A DNA stretch of 64,000 bases from Paenibacillus flagellatus (GTDB taxonomy: Bacteria; Bacillota; Bacilli; Paenibacillales; NBRC-103111), in contig NZ_QJVJ01000003.1 in assembly GCF_003217775.1 (NCBI RefSeq), positions 310,001 to 374,000 on the forward strand, given 5' to 3'. A program made the translations under genes and the position numbers. A model generated the notes under the pieces. The model saw only the letters and a program-made list of their open reading frames with translations. It was not told the origin of the DNA and did not search any database. Shown here one piece after another: positions 32,361-41,977 of this stretch (positions are counted from its first letter, which is position 1; every line of letters starts with the position of its first letter).

Positions 32361-33827
32361 TTACCGCCGCTTGGCGTACCGAATCGCGTAATCCGCAAGC
32401 AGTCTCGCTCCGTACCCCGTCGCTCCCGCCTCCGCGTAGCCGACGTCCTGCTTGTACTGCACCGTTCCGGCCATATCGATATGAACCCAGCCCATCGATT
32501 CCGCGACGAAGCGGCGAATGAACAGCGCCGCCACGATCGCGCCGGCGAGCGTGGACGTGCCGACGTTGCGCAGGTCGGCGTAATGGCTTTTCAGCTCCGA
32601 TTCGTATTCGTCCATAAGCGGCATCGGCCACAGCCGTTCCCCGTTGCGCTCGCCGATATCGACCAGCTCGCGGGTCATCTCCGCATCGCCCCATATACCC
32701 GCGATGCCGAGTCCGAGCGCGTCCCCGACGTTGCCGGTGAGCGTGGCGATGTCGATCGCTTGCGCAGCGCCGAGCCGGGCGGCGTGGATCAGGGCGTCCG
32801 CCAGGACGAGCCGCCCTTCGCCGTCCGTATTCGCCACTTGGACGGTGAGCCCGTTCGGGTACCGGATGACGGAGGAAGGCAGCGTCGCGCGGGCGTCGGG
32901 TACATTGTCCGCGACGGCGATCAGCGCCGTGACGCGTACGTCGGCGCCGAGCCGGACGAGAATGTCCATCGCGCCGACGACCGCCGCCGCTCCGCCCATA
33001 TCCATTCGGGCGTCGCTAATATCCCGGCCCGTCTTCGCGTTCATGCCGCCCATATCGAACGTAATCGCTTTGCCTACCAAGGCGAGCAGCGGCAGCTCGG
33101 AGCCGGACCGGCCCTCGTACCGCAGCTCGATCAGCGCCGGCTCGTGCACGCTGCCGGCGCCGACGGTGAGCAGTCCGTTCATGCCTCGGTCGGCCAGCTC
33201 CTGTCCGCGATAGACGCGGACGTCGACCGGCCGGTCCTTGAACAGCTCCTTCGTCCATTGCACGAACGTATCGGGATTCAGCGCGTCCGGCGTCTCGTTC
33301 ACCCAGTCCCTCGCCACGTTGGTGCCTTCCGCCCGATGCTGCGCCTCGCCGACGATCTTCGCCATTTCGTCCGGCCCCCATTCGGGCCAATCGTCCGAAT
33401 GAAGGTCGAGAACGGGGGCGCCGACCGTCTTCGTCGCGCCTCGGTACTTGTCGAACCGATACGCGCCGAGCTGCCACCCCTCGGTCCACGCCTGCAGCCA
33501 TTCCGCCGCCGCTTCCTTGCCCGCGTCGTCCGGCTCCTCCGCCGGCCGCCGGCCGCTTCTCGCGAGCGTTCCGCCGCTTCTGCCTTCCAGCCACAAGGCG
33601 CGGGCGGCCGTGCCGCCGGCGCGTCGGACGCGCTCGGGCGTCTCGCTCCGGCGCTCTCCCATCCCGATGCAAACCGCATCCGCCTCGCTTTCCGAACGGC
33701 CGTACATCCAGGTGACCGTGCCGGGACGCTTTTTTTCCTCGCGAATCGGATAGCGGCACGGTTCGCCGGCATAAACCGGTATGACGAGAACGTCCGCCCG
33801 ATCGGCTTTATCGATTGTAATCGGCAT
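32361..33827 (-). CDS. M17-family leucyl aminopeptidase
   Basis: 488 residues. The catalytic half shows the M17 metal sites: VGKAITFDMGGMNAKTGRDI (Lys and Asp), DARMDMGGAAAVVGA, and VQVANTDGEGRLVLADALIH with the Glu and Arg of the NTDAEGRL signature (a Gly replaces the usual Ala). The N-terminal half is weakly conserved, as usual. Sits at the 3' side of the peptide transporter genes, so it probably trims imported peptides. AAGGG precedes the ATG. Confidence 0.92.
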   Translation of the reverse strand: MPITIDKADRADVLVIPVYAGEPCRYPIREEKKRPGTVTWMYGRSESEADAVCIGMGERRSETPERVRRAGGTAARALWLEGRSGGTLARSGRRPAEEPDDAGKEAAAEWLQAWTEGWQLGAYRFDKYRGATKTVGAPVLDLHSDDWPEWGPDEMAKIVGEAQHRAEGTNVARDWVNETPDALNPDTFVQWTKELFKDRPVDVRVYRGQELADRGMNGLLTVGAGSVHEPALIELRYEGRSGSELPLLALVGKAITFDMGGMNAKTGRDISDARMDMGGAAAVVGAMDILVRLGADVRVTALIAVADNVPDARATLPSSVIRYPNGLTVQVANTDGEGRLVLADALIHAARLGAAQAIDIATLTGNVGDALGLGIAGIWGDAEMTRELVDIGERNGERLWPMPLMDEYESELKSHYADLRNVGTSTLAGAIVAALFIRRFVAESMGWVHIDMAGTVQYKQDVGYAEAGATGYGARLLADYAIRYAKRR

Positions 33828-33854
33828 CGTTATCCCTTCTTCGTCGCTATACTT

Positions 33855-34838
33855 TTATTTCATGATCGTTTCGTCGTATAAATGACAAGCCACTTGATGG
33901 CCCGGCTCCGCTTCCTTGAACACGGGCTCTTTCGTTTTGCAAATGTCCATGCAGGACGGACAGCGGGTATGGAACCGGCAGCCCGTCGGCGGATCGACCG
34001 GGCTCGGCAAGTCGCCCTTCAGAATGATCCGCTCCTTTTTCCGGCTCGGGTCGGGTACCGGCACGGACGACAGCAGCGCCTGCGTATACGGATGAAGCGG
34101 GCGATCGTAAAGCGTATCCTTGTCGGCCGTCTCCACCAAATTGCCCAAATACATGACGCCGATCCGGTCGCTGATATGCTCGACGACGCTCAAGTCGTGC
34201 GAAATGAACAAATAGGTGAGGCCGTACTCCTCCTGCAAATCCTGCAGCAGGTTCAGCACCTGGGACTGGATGGACACGTCGAGCGCCGACACCGGCTCAT
34301 CCGCCACGATCAGGCTCGGCCGAACGGAAAGCGCCCGCGCGATGCCGATCCGCTGCCGCTGGCCGCCGCTGAACTCGTGGGCGAACCGCTCGGCATGAAT
34401 GCTGTTCAAGCCTACCGTTTCCAGCAGCTCGTGCGCGAGCTTGTCCCTCTCCTTCGGGCTCAGCTTCGTATGGATCAGCAGCGGCTCGGCGACGAGATCC
34501 TTCACCTTCATCCGGGGATTGAGCGAAGCGTACGGGTCCTGGAACACCATCTGCATATGCTTGCGGATCGGACGCATCTGGTTGTCGTTCAGCTCGCTGA
34601 TGTTTTGTCCGTTAAACCATACTTCCCCGCCGTTCGGCTTGAGCAGCCGGGTGACGAGCCGGCCCGTCGTCGATTTGCCGCAGCCGCTTTCGCCGACGAG
34701 GCTGAACGTTTCCCCTTTGCGGATGGCGAAGCTGATGCCGTCTACCGCGCGCAGCTGCTTGACCGTGCCGAACCAACCTTTTTTCAAGGTAAACGATTTC
34801 CGCAATCCTTTCACTTCGACCAACGGTGTTTCGTTCAC
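33855..34838 (-). CDS. Oligo/dipeptide ABC transporter ATP-binding protein (OppF/DppF type)
   Basis: 327 residues with Walker [17 protein letters not shown], the ABC signature [17 protein letters not shown], Walker [15 protein letters not shown] and the Opp/Dpp C-terminal extension [15 protein letters not shown], whose cysteines can bind an iron-sulfur cluster in related proteins. GTG start at 34838 overlaps the DppD stop as GTGA. Together with the next four genes it forms a complete peptide importer. Confidence 0.95.
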   Translation of the reverse strand: MNETPLVEVKGLRKSFTLKKGWFGTVKQLRAVDGISFAIRKGETFSLVGESGCGKSTTGRLVTRLLKPNGGEVWFNGQNISELNDNQMRPIRKHMQMVFQDPYASLNPRMKVKDLVAEPLLIHTKLSPKERDKLAHELLETVGLNSIHAERFAHEFSGGQRQRIGIARALSVRPSLIVADEPVSALDVSIQSQVLNLLQDLQEEYGLTYLFISHDLSVVEHISDRIGVMYLGNLVETADKDTLYDRPLHPYTQALLSSVPVPDPSRKKERIILKGDLPSPVDPPTGCRFHTRCPSCMDICKTKEPVFKEAEPGHQVACHLYDETIMK

Positions 34839-35839
34839 GAGCGTTCCCCTCCTTCCGGGTTACCCGGTTCCGTTAACCAACAGCGGCTTTTCCGGTCCTC
34901 CGCTCCTTCGACGGGCAGCAGCTCCGGCTCTTCGGCGAGACAGCGTTCCATCGCGTGCGGACAGCGCGGAGCGAATTTGCAGCCTTTCGGCATCGCGCTC
35001 AAATCCGGGACGTTGCCCGGGATGGACGCCAGCCGGCGCACGTTCTGGCGCAGCTTCGGTACGGAATGAATCAAGCCTTTCGTATACGGATGCTGCGGAT
35101 TTTCGAACAAATCCTGCACGTTCGCCTCTTCCACGACCCGGCCCGCATACATGACGACGACCCGGTCGCACATTTCCGCCACGACGCCGAGATCGTGCGT
35201 AATGAGCAGCATGCCCATGTCCTGCTCTTCCTTCAGCCGCTTCATCAAGTCGAGAATTTGCGCCTGAATCGTCACGTCGAGCGCGGTCGTCGGCTCATCG
35301 GCGATGAGCAGCTTCGGGCCGCACGCCATCGCCATCGCGATCATGACCCGCTGCCGCATCCCGCCGGACAGCTGGTGCGGGTAATCGTTCACCACGTCCT
35401 CGGCACGGGGAATGCCGACCAGCTTCAGCATATGGATCGCATGCTCCCGCGCGCGCTTCCGGCCGTAGCCGAGGTGCAGCATGATCGGCTCCTCGAGCTG
35501 TCGGCCGATGCGCAGCACCGGGTTCAGCGACGTCATCGGCTCTTGGAATATCATCGCGAGCTCGTTCCCGCGGTACCGCCGCATTTCGTTCTCCGACAGC
35601 CGGGTCAGGTCGGTCCCCTCGAAGCGGACGGCGCCTCCGGCGATCCGCCCCGGCGTATCCTTGAGCAGCCGCATGATCGACAGGGAGGTTACGCTTTTGC
35701 CGCAGCCGGATTCGCCGACAAGGCCGAGCACTTCGCCTTTATTTATATGAAAGTCGACGCCGGACACGGCCGTTACGCTTCCCCCGTCGCGTCGGAACTC
35801 CGTTTTCAATCCTTGCACTTCCAGCAATTTAGGCGTCAC
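34835..35839 (-). CDS. Oligo/dipeptide ABC transporter ATP-binding protein (OppD/DppD type)
   Basis: 334 residues with Walker [18 protein letters not shown], signature [16 protein letters not shown], Walker [17 protein letters not shown], and the [12 protein letters not shown] Cys region near the C-terminus. GTG start with GGGGGAG upstream. Its stop overlaps the DppF start. It pairs with DppF as the heterodimeric engine of the importer. Confidence 0.95.
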   Translation of the reverse strand: MTPKLLEVQGLKTEFRRDGGSVTAVSGVDFHINKGEVLGLVGESGCGKSVTSLSIMRLLKDTPGRIAGGAVRFEGTDLTRLSENEMRRYRGNELAMIFQEPMTSLNPVLRIGRQLEEPIMLHLGYGRKRAREHAIHMLKLVGIPRAEDVVNDYPHQLSGGMRQRVMIAMAMACGPKLLIADEPTTALDVTIQAQILDLMKRLKEEQDMGMLLITHDLGVVAEMCDRVVVMYAGRVVEEANVQDLFENPQHPYTKGLIHSVPKLRQNVRRLASIPGNVPDLSAMPKGCKFAPRCPHAMERCLAEEPELLPVEGAEDRKSRCWLTEPGNPEGGERS

Positions 35840-35853
35840 GGTCTGGCTCCCCC

Positions 35854-36765
35854 TTAATTTTTCGTCTTGGGATCGAGAGCATCGCGGAGTCCGTCCCCTA
35901 CCAGGTTAAACGCAAGCACGGTTAAAAAGATCGCAATTCCGGGAATATATACGATATGCGGAGCGATGCTCAAATAATCCCGGCCCATGCTGAGCATGGC
36001 GCCCCAATCCGGCTCGGTCGGCTTCGCGCCCATCCCGAGAAAGCTGAGCGAAGATGCGGCCAATATCGCGCCGCCGATTTTCATCGTGACGTTGACGATG
36101 ACGCTGGGTACCGTCTCCGGAAAAATATGTTTCCAGATGATGCGTCCGTTTTTGGCGCCCATCGATCGGGCCGCTTCAACGAATAGCGTTTCTTTCGCAG
36201 ACAGCGTCACGCTCCGGATAATCCGGGCGAACGACGGCGTGCCGAATACGGCGACCGCGATGACCACATTGGACAAGCCCGGTCCGAGAATGGCGACGAT
36301 GCCGATCGCGAGCAGCAAGTCGGGAAACGAGAACAGCACGTCGCTGCTCCGCATGATGAGCCGGTCCCACCAGCCGCCGTAATAGCCGCTCAAAAGTCCG
36401 AGAATCGTCCCGAAAATCGCCGCGATCAAAACGGCGCTCAAGCTGACCGCAAGCGTCAGCTGCGTTCCGTCGATCAGACGGCTCAATATATCCCGGCCGT
36501 ATTCGTCCGTGCCGGCCCAGTGAGCGGCCGAAGGAGGCGCCATGAGCGCGTCGTAGTCCGGCTCGTTCGGGTCGAACGGCGCAAGGTACGGGCCGAATAA
36601 GGCGACGATCGCCAGCAATACGATGAAGATGCCTGCCGCGAGCGACAGCCTCTGCTTGCAAAACTTGCGGAAAAATTCCGCCGCGCGGCCCTTGGCCGGC
36701 TTAGCCTGTTGCACGTCTCCGGGCCCGGAGGAACCGGCCCCCGCAATCGTCGAATTGTCGTTCAT
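35854..36765 (-). CDS. Oligo/dipeptide ABC transporter permease (OppC/DppC type)
   Basis: 303 residues with an N-terminal cytoplasmic stretch, then about six membrane helices. [20 protein letters not shown] is the EAA loop of DppC-type permeases and [20 protein letters not shown] the usual conserved C-terminal block. It is preceded by AGGAGG and lies 12 bp behind DppB. Spans the membrane with DppB. Confidence 0.95.
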   Translation of the reverse strand: MNDNSTIAGAGSSGPGDVQQAKPAKGRAAEFFRKFCKQRLSLAAGIFIVLLAIVALFGPYLAPFDPNEPDYDALMAPPSAAHWAGTDEYGRDILSRLIDGTQLTLAVSLSAVLIAAIFGTILGLLSGYYGGWWDRLIMRSSDVLFSFPDLLLAIGIVAILGPGLSNVVIAVAVFGTPSFARIIRSVTLSAKETLFVEAARSMGAKNGRIIWKHIFPETVPSVIVNVTMKIGGAILAASSLSFLGMGAKPTEPDWGAMLSMGRDYLSIAPHIVYIPGIAIFLTVLAFNLVGDGLRDALDPKTKN

Positions 36766-36777
36766 CGCTATCTCCTC

Positions 36778-37704
36778 CTAGCTCGACGCATACCGGATTT
36801 TCGGATTCAGTACACCGTACAGCAGATCGACGATCAGATTGATCAAAATAAATTGAGTGGCGAACAGCAGCAGCAGCGCTTGAATAACCGTATAATCCCG
36901 GAACGCGATCGAATCGACCAGCAATCTCCCGAGACCCGGAATGCTGAATACGGTTTCCACCATAACCGAGCCGCCCAGCAGGAAGCCGAATTGAAGTCCG
37001 GCGACGGTGACGACTTGAATCAGCGAGTTGCGCAGCGCATGGCGGCCGACGACGACGAATTCCCGCAGCCCTTTCGCCCGTCCCGTCCGAATGTAGTCCT
37101 CTCTCATCGTCTCCAGCATCGACGAGCGGGAAAACCGAGCCAGCATCGACATAATGCCAGCGCCTAGCGTCAGCGACGGAAGAATGTACGATTTCCAGGA
37201 ATCGATGCCGCCGGTCGGAAACCAGCCGAGCTCGACCGAGAAAATTTGAATGAGCACGAGTCCGAGCCAGAAGCCGGGAACGGAAATGCCGGAAATGGCC
37301 GTCAGCATGCCGACGTAATCCGGCCACCGGTTCCGGTTCACCGCCGAGATCGTGCCGATGAGCAGCCCGATGACGAGCGCCCAGCCGAGACTCATGAACG
37401 TCAGGATGAGAGTCGGCATCAGCCGGCTGTGCAGCATGTCGGATACCGGCAAGCCGGAACGCAGCGAGCTGCCCAAATCGCCGTGCAGCAGGCGGCCCAT
37501 ATAATCGAGATATTGCTGCCAAAGCGGCAAGTTCAGTCCGAGCTGCTCGCGAATGCCGTTAATTTCTTCCAGCGTGGCGTCCTTGCCCGCCACAAGACGC
37601 GCCGGATCGCCGGGGATCAAGTGAATGAACATGAACACCAGAACCGATACGACAAACAGAAGCGGAATGACGCCAAGAAGTCGTTGCAACGCGTATCTGC
37701 CCAA
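36778..37704 (-). CDS. Oligo/dipeptide ABC transporter permease (OppB/DppB type)
   Basis: 308 residues from the TTG at 37704 behind GGGAGG; longer frames upstream overlap a terminator and are rejected. The N-terminus GRYALQRLLGVIPLLFVVSV is standard for DppB, and YIRTGRAKGLREFVVVGRHA is the EAA loop. SIPGLGRLLVDSIAFRDYTV follows. The terminator at 37731-37773 lies between it and the binding-protein gene, so expression of the membrane part is probably lower than that of the binding protein. Confidence 0.93.
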   Translation of the reverse strand: MGRYALQRLLGVIPLLFVVSVLVFMFIHLIPGDPARLVAGKDATLEEINGIREQLGLNLPLWQQYLDYMGRLLHGDLGSSLRSGLPVSDMLHSRLMPTLILTFMSLGWALVIGLLIGTISAVNRNRWPDYVGMLTAISGISVPGFWLGLVLIQIFSVELGWFPTGGIDSWKSYILPSLTLGAGIMSMLARFSRSSMLETMREDYIRTGRAKGLREFVVVGRHALRNSLIQVVTVAGLQFGFLLGGSVMVETVFSIPGLGRLLVDSIAFRDYTVIQALLLLFATQFILINLIVDLLYGVLNPKIRYASS

Positions 37705-37730
37705 CGCGTGAGCCTCCCTTCGTGTCCATA

Positions 37731-37773
37731 AAAAACAAGGGCCGTTCCGCAGCAACTTTCCGAAACGGCCCCG
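37731..37773 (-). terminator. Partial terminator between binding protein and permease genes
   Basis: AAGGGCCGTT and AACGGCCCC form the arms with a T-run (TTGTTTTTTAT) on the minus strand. Read-through would set a high ratio of binding protein to permease, a common layout in ABC operons. Confidence 0.65.
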
Positions 37774-37787
37774 TTATCATACGACGA

Positions 37788-39389
37788 TTATTGCTTCACT
37801 TCGGCATCGCGAACGCTGATCGAGCCGTCCGGGAATACCTTCACGCCGTTCAAGTAGGCGCGTTTGCCCGAGATGACTTGGTCGACTCCCATGAACGCCC
37901 ACGGCGCGTCTTCCCAAATTTGCTTCTGGATGTCCGCGTAGATCGAGCCGGCTTGCTTCGGATCGACCGCCTTGTTGGCGTCGGCGATCCATTTGTCGAC
38001 GTTCGCGTTTTTGTAGTAAGCCGTGTTCGCTCCGGCCGGAGGGAACATCTCGCTGCTGAACAGGCCGCGCGTCGCGCCGTCCGCGTCGCCGGACGACGGG
38101 GACCAGCTGACGTACCACATTTGGATTTTCGCCTCTTGCGGCGTCTTGGCCGAGTTGATTTGCTGCGACAGCGTGCCGCCTTCCATCGACTTCACTTCCA
38201 GCTTGATGCCGACGAGCGCGAGCTGCTGCTGGATGAACTGCATGCCTTTCATCGTTTCGGAGTCGTTCTCGCCCCAAATTTCCGCGCTGAAGCCGTCCGG
38301 GTAGCCCGCTTCGGCAAGCAGCTTTTTCGCTTTGGCCACATCGTAATCGTAGCCGGCTTGCTTGGAGTAGTATTGCGTTTTGGACGACATCGTCGAGTCC
38401 AGCTTCGCGCCGAGCCCGGATTTGACGACTTTAATGTAAGCGTCCTTGTTGATGGCGTAGTTGATCGCTTGGCGAACCTTCACGTCGTCGAACGGCTTCT
38501 TCATCGTGTTCAGCGTTACGTAGCGCACGATCGTCGAATCGATCTTGTCGACGACGATGTCCTTCTGTCCTTCCACCTCGGATACTTGCTCGGTCGGCAT
38601 CGGATAGATGAAGTCCGCTTCGCCCGTCTTCAGCATCGCGATCCGCGAGCCGTTTTCCGGTACCGGCTTGAACGTAATGCTGTCGACCTTCGGCAGCTCT
38701 TTTTGGCGGTAGTCGGCGTTTTTCACGACGACGAGACGGTCGCCCTGTACCCATTCCTTGAATTTGAACGGACCGGTTCCTACCGGGTTTTTGCCGATGT
38801 TGTCGCCTTGCTCCTTCAGCGCCTTCGGGCTGACCATGAGCGCCATCGCCATTTTGTTCAGGAACGCGTTGTACGGCTCGCTGAGCGTGATGACGACCGT
38901 TTTGGCGTCGGAAGCCGCCACGTTGGTCACTTTCGCGAAGCTTTTGCGCAGCTTCAGGTTGTTTTTCTCGTCGCGAATCCGGTCCAGGTTCACTTTGACC
39001 GCTTCGGCGTTGAAATCGGTGCCGTCGTGGAACTTGACGTTATCCTTCAGCGTGAACGTGTAGGTCAAGCCGTCGTCGCTGATTTTGTACGAATCGGCCA
39101 GCACCGGCACGACATTCATATTTTCATCGAAGCCCATCAAGCCTTCGTACATCGTTCTGGCCCCGGTAATCGAATGCGTGTCGCTCGTGTTGTGGGGGTC
39201 CAGCGTAATAAAGTTGGCGTTGATGGCGATGACGATATCTTTATTGTTTTTCGATACCGTCTTCGTATTCTCGCTCTTGCCGGCGTCGGCCGCATTGTCT
39301 TGGCCGCCTTTGCCGCCGCAGCCTGCCGCGACCAGCGCGATGGCCAGCATCATCAGCAGGATCGACCCCAATCTTCCTTTGCCTTTCAT
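37788..39389 (-). CDS. Peptide ABC transporter substrate-binding lipoprotein (SBP_bac_5)
   Basis: 533 residues from the ATG at 39389 (GGGGAG upstream); the GTG 3 codons earlier overlaps that site. The signal ends in LVAAGCGG, a lipobox. The family-5 pattern is clear: ITLDPHNTSDTHSITGARTM, YTFTLKDNVKFHDGTDFN, NPVGTGPFKFKEWVQGD and, late, YADIQKQIWEDAPWAF. It binds oligopeptides or glycopeptides outside the membrane and feeds the Dpp-type permeases. Some family members bind glutathione, murein peptides or sugars, so the ligand is open. Confidence 0.94.
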   Translation of the reverse strand: MKGKGRLGSILLMMLAIALVAAGCGGKGGQDNAADAGKSENTKTVSKNNKDIVIAINANFITLDPHNTSDTHSITGARTMYEGLMGFDENMNVVPVLADSYKISDDGLTYTFTLKDNVKFHDGTDFNAEAVKVNLDRIRDEKNNLKLRKSFAKVTNVAASDAKTVVITLSEPYNAFLNKMAMALMVSPKALKEQGDNIGKNPVGTGPFKFKEWVQGDRLVVVKNADYRQKELPKVDSITFKPVPENGSRIAMLKTGEADFIYPMPTEQVSEVEGQKDIVVDKIDSTIVRYVTLNTMKKPFDDVKVRQAINYAINKDAYIKVVKSGLGAKLDSTMSSKTQYYSKQAGYDYDVAKAKKLLAEAGYPDGFSAEIWGENDSETMKGMQFIQQQLALVGIKLEVKSMEGGTLSQQINSAKTPQEAKIQMWYVSWSPSSGDADGATRGLFSSEMFPPAGANTAYYKNANVDKWIADANKAVDPKQAGSIYADIQKQIWEDAPWAFMGVDQVISGKRAYLNGVKVFPDGSISVRDAEVKQ

Positions 39390-39479
39390 TCGGTTCACTC
39401 CCCTAAGATGTTGTTATTTAGAATGCCCCTTGTCCCGGATTCGCTTGCCAATCGGGATGCCGGAGGTTATTCTCGTTGT

Positions 39480-40484
39480 TCAGGCGTTCCATTCGAATAC
39501 CGCTCGGCGATGACCGACTTCCGTCCCGCCGTCGTTGACGATCGTATTCGGTACGAGCTCGTACAGCCGGTCGATCGTCTCCCGGTTGCCGTATTGGAGC
39601 CGTTCCAATATGGAAGCGATGATGCACGGCCATACTTGCTCGGAGCCGTCGGACACTTTCAGGGAAATGCCGATCCGTTCCTTGCGCAGGCCGATGCCAT
39701 AGACGCCCTTCGCCCCGCCCTTGGCGGACAAGTTCGGATCCTTGAGCAAGGCCGAGCAGACGAACCGCGTATCGGCGATCATATCCGGGTGCTCGTTCAT
39801 GAGCTTGGCCATTCGGGCCGCCGCCTCCCGCGTAGCCGCATCTTCGATGAGGTCGGGACAGGCGAGCTTCAGGAACGAGTAGCCGATTTTATGAAGAGGG
39901 AGCGCGAAGATCGGCAGTCCGCAGCCGTCGACGCCTTGCGGAATCGACGATTCGGGCACTTCGGCGATGTAGGCGAGCGCCTGCACGATCTCCTTCTGCA
40001 CCGGATGCTCCGGATCGTAGTACGAGCTCTCGTCCCAGCCCATATGCTTGCAGAGCGCCAGCAGGCCGGTATGCTTGCCCGAGCAGTTGTGGAATATTTT
40101 GCGCTTCGCTTCATGCGCCCGATGCCGCTCCGCCTTGGCGTCTTCGTTAAGCGGGTACGTCGCGCAGCAGTGAAGCTGGCGCTCGTCGATGCCGATTTTG
40201 CGCATCATCGATTCCAGCGCATCGATGTGGAACGCTTCTCCCCGGTGCGACGCGGCGAACAGCGCGGCTTCATGGCCGGCCAGCCCGTACGCCTCGTCGA
40301 TGCGACGCTTCATGACCGGAATCGCCTGGAACGGCTTGGCGGCCGACCGCAAAAAAGTGAGGTGCTCGGGATCGCCCGCCGAGTACAGCAGCCCGCCGTT
40401 CTCGTCGACGACGGCGATCGCTCCGTAATGCACGTTCTCCAGCACGCCGCCCCGATATTCTTCAACCAATGGTGTAAAACGCAT
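39480..40484 (-). CDS. L-asparaginase II family protein
   Basis: 334 residues. MRFTPLVEEYRGGVLENVHYG, FLRSAAKPFQAIPVM, HNCSGKHTGLLALCKHMGW and PQGVDGCGLPIFALPL are all diagnostic of the asparaginase II family (PF06089), distinct from the usual AnsA/AnsB type. It hydrolyses asparagine to aspartate and ammonia. The position next to a peptide importer and a fucosidase makes asparagine or asparagine-linked glycan a plausible final product of the imported substrate. GGAGGG precedes the ATG. It lies 44 bp after the ROK regulator. Confidence 0.93.
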   Translation of the reverse strand: MRFTPLVEEYRGGVLENVHYGAIAVVDENGGLLYSAGDPEHLTFLRSAAKPFQAIPVMKRRIDEAYGLAGHEAALFAASHRGEAFHIDALESMMRKIGIDERQLHCCATYPLNEDAKAERHRAHEAKRKIFHNCSGKHTGLLALCKHMGWDESSYYDPEHPVQKEIVQALAYIAEVPESSIPQGVDGCGLPIFALPLHKIGYSFLKLACPDLIEDAATREAAARMAKLMNEHPDMIADTRFVCSALLKDPNLSAKGGAKGVYGIGLRKERIGISLKVSDGSEQVWPCIIASILERLQYGNRETIDRLYELVPNTIVNDGGTEVGHRRAVFEWNA

Positions 40485-40528
40485 CTTGTACCCTCCTCGT
40501 TATCGATGAGCCTTGCCCGTCGACCCTT

Positions 40529-41686
40529 CTACTCCAGCGCGAAAAAGCAATTTTGCGACATCAGCCCGGAGCCGATGACGACGCCTTGTCCGCTCAGCTC
40601 GGACGGGCGAATCGCAAACGTCCCCCGCAGCGGCTCCCAGACGAACCGCTTGATGCAAAGCTCGGCTACTTCCTCGTAGATCTCGGGAAATTTGTCCGTC
40701 AGCTCGCCGCTCATTATAACGGTGTCCGGATTGTGCATGCATACGACGTTATTGATCGTGATGGCCATGTACATGAGCGCTCGGTCGACCAAGTAAACCG
40801 CCCATCGTTCTCCCGCGCGTCTCGCCTCGAACAGCTCCTCGATGGTGCGGACCGGGCGTATTTTATTCGCTTCCGACAGCAGCGAGTGGATATTAATGTA
40901 CGTTTGCAGGCAGCCCGCCTTCCCGCAGTCGCACATCATGCCGTTCGGGTCGATCGTCGTATGGCCGATTTCGCCGGCGCTGTTCGTCTTCCCTCGATCG
41001 ATTTCTCCGTCGACGATCAGGGCGGAGCCGACGCCGTTGCCGAAGCCGAGCATCGCGGTCCGGCTCGAGCCGATGGCGGCGCCCTTCAAATGCTCCGCAA
41101 GCGCTTTCACCTTGAGCTCGTTGTCGATGGCCACCTCGTAGCCGGTTATCGCCTTCAACTTTTCGGCGAGAGCGACGTTTTTCCAGCCGAGCTGGACGGA
41201 AAAGACGACAACCCCCTTCTCGTTGTCCACGATGCCGGGAAGTCCGACGCCGATGCCGATCAATCGGCCGCAGTCGATTTCGTTCGACTTCGTCAGCCGG
41301 TCGATCTCGGCGCCGATCCTCTCGAGCGTCGCGTTGACGCTTTCATCCGTCGCCCGGGCGTAGTCGGTTTTCGCGACGACGTTCCCTTGAATATCCACGA
41401 TGCCGATATGGATCCGATGCCGGTCCAGCTCGACGCCCACGGAGAGAACGGCCGCGTCGACCATCGCCAGCAGCGTCGACTTGCGTCCCAAACCGGCGGA
41501 CACCTGCTCGGTTTCGAGCAGGTACCCCTCCTCGGTCAGCTCGGCGACGATCCGGCTTACCGTCGTGGGGCTCATTCCGGTTTGCTTGGCGATGGCTGCA
41601 CGAGATATCGGCTGCTGGCTTTTGATGATTTCAAAAACCGTGAGGCGGTTTTGCCGCTTCATAAAGTCTTGATCGTGCTTTTTCAT
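40529..41686 (-). CDS. ROK-family transcriptional regulator (NagC/XylR type)
   Basis: 385 residues: N-terminal winged helix (about 5-70; QPISRAAIAKQTGMSPTTVSRIVAEL) and a C-terminal ROK sugar-binding domain with FGNGVGSALIVDGEIDRGK and GHTTIDPNGMMCDCGKAGCL, the zinc site (CxCGxxGC). The ATP-binding loop of ROK kinases is missing, as expected for a repressor. It is first in the eleven-gene operon. A perfect inverted repeat lies in its leader and a sigma-A promoter lies further upstream. Confidence 0.93.
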   Translation of the reverse strand: MKKHDQDFMKRQNRLTVFEIIKSQQPISRAAIAKQTGMSPTTVSRIVAELTEEGYLLETEQVSAGLGRKSTLLAMVDAAVLSVGVELDRHRIHIGIVDIQGNVVAKTDYARATDESVNATLERIGAEIDRLTKSNEIDCGRLIGIGVGLPGIVDNEKGVVVFSVQLGWKNVALAEKLKAITGYEVAIDNELKVKALAEHLKGAAIGSSRTAMLGFGNGVGSALIVDGEIDRGKTNSAGEIGHTTIDPNGMMCDCGKAGCLQTYINIHSLLSEANKIRPVRTIEELFEARRAGERWAVYLVDRALMYMAITINNVVCMHNPDTVIMSGELTDKFPEIYEEVAELCIKRFVWEPLRGTFAIRPSELSGQGVVIGSGLMSQNCFFALE

Positions 41687-41710
41687 CAGAATCGCTCCAT
41701 TATTTTCACC

Positions 41711-41730
41711 AATGAATTAAATAATTCATT
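41711..41730. promoter_or_regulatory. Operator-like inverted repeat before the ROK regulator gene
   Basis: AATGAATTAAATAATTCATT has perfect 9-bp arms (AATGAATTA/TAATTCATT) with a 2-bp centre. It lies 24-44 bp before the regulator's ATG, inside the transcript leader, and fits an autoregulatory roadblock operator. Confidence 0.6.
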
Positions 41731-41811
41731 TTTGAAGTGGATTATCGTGGAAATTCACCCTAATGTTAAGAATTTGTTTTGTTTTCGCATTTATATTCTC
41801 CAGTGATATTA

Positions 41812-41841
41812 ATAATAGGGGATGCGGCGAGAGGATGTCAA
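41812..41841 (-). promoter_or_regulatory. Sigma-A promoter of the glycopeptide operon
   Basis: Minus strand: -35 TTGACA (41841-41836), 18-bp spacer, -10 TATTAT (41817-41812). The leader to the regulator ATG is about 120 nt and contains the inverted repeat. Confidence 0.75.
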
Positions 41842-41923
41842 CACCAAATGAAAGCGATTTAGATTGGGAATTGCTTCCGGCAGGTCGACGATGGAAAGGA
41901 ATGGAGCCGTTTGGGCCGTCAAA

Positions 41924-41962
41924 ATAAAAGAAGGCTTCCGCTATAAAACGGAAGCCCTCTTG
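41924..41962 (-). terminator. Terminator of the DHA2 MFS gene
   Basis: AAGGCTTCCG and CGGAAGCCCTCTT pair around TATAAAA, followed on the minus strand by TTATTTTG. Confidence 0.8.
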
Positions 41963-41977
41963 AACCGTACCCGCAGG

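Noticed and set aside
37722-40679. 985-codon open frame on the plus strand
   Set aside because: It runs antisense through the peptide-binding and asparaginase genes, is rich in Arg/Val/His, and has no ribosome site or domain. GC-rich coding DNA often leaves such open antisense frames.
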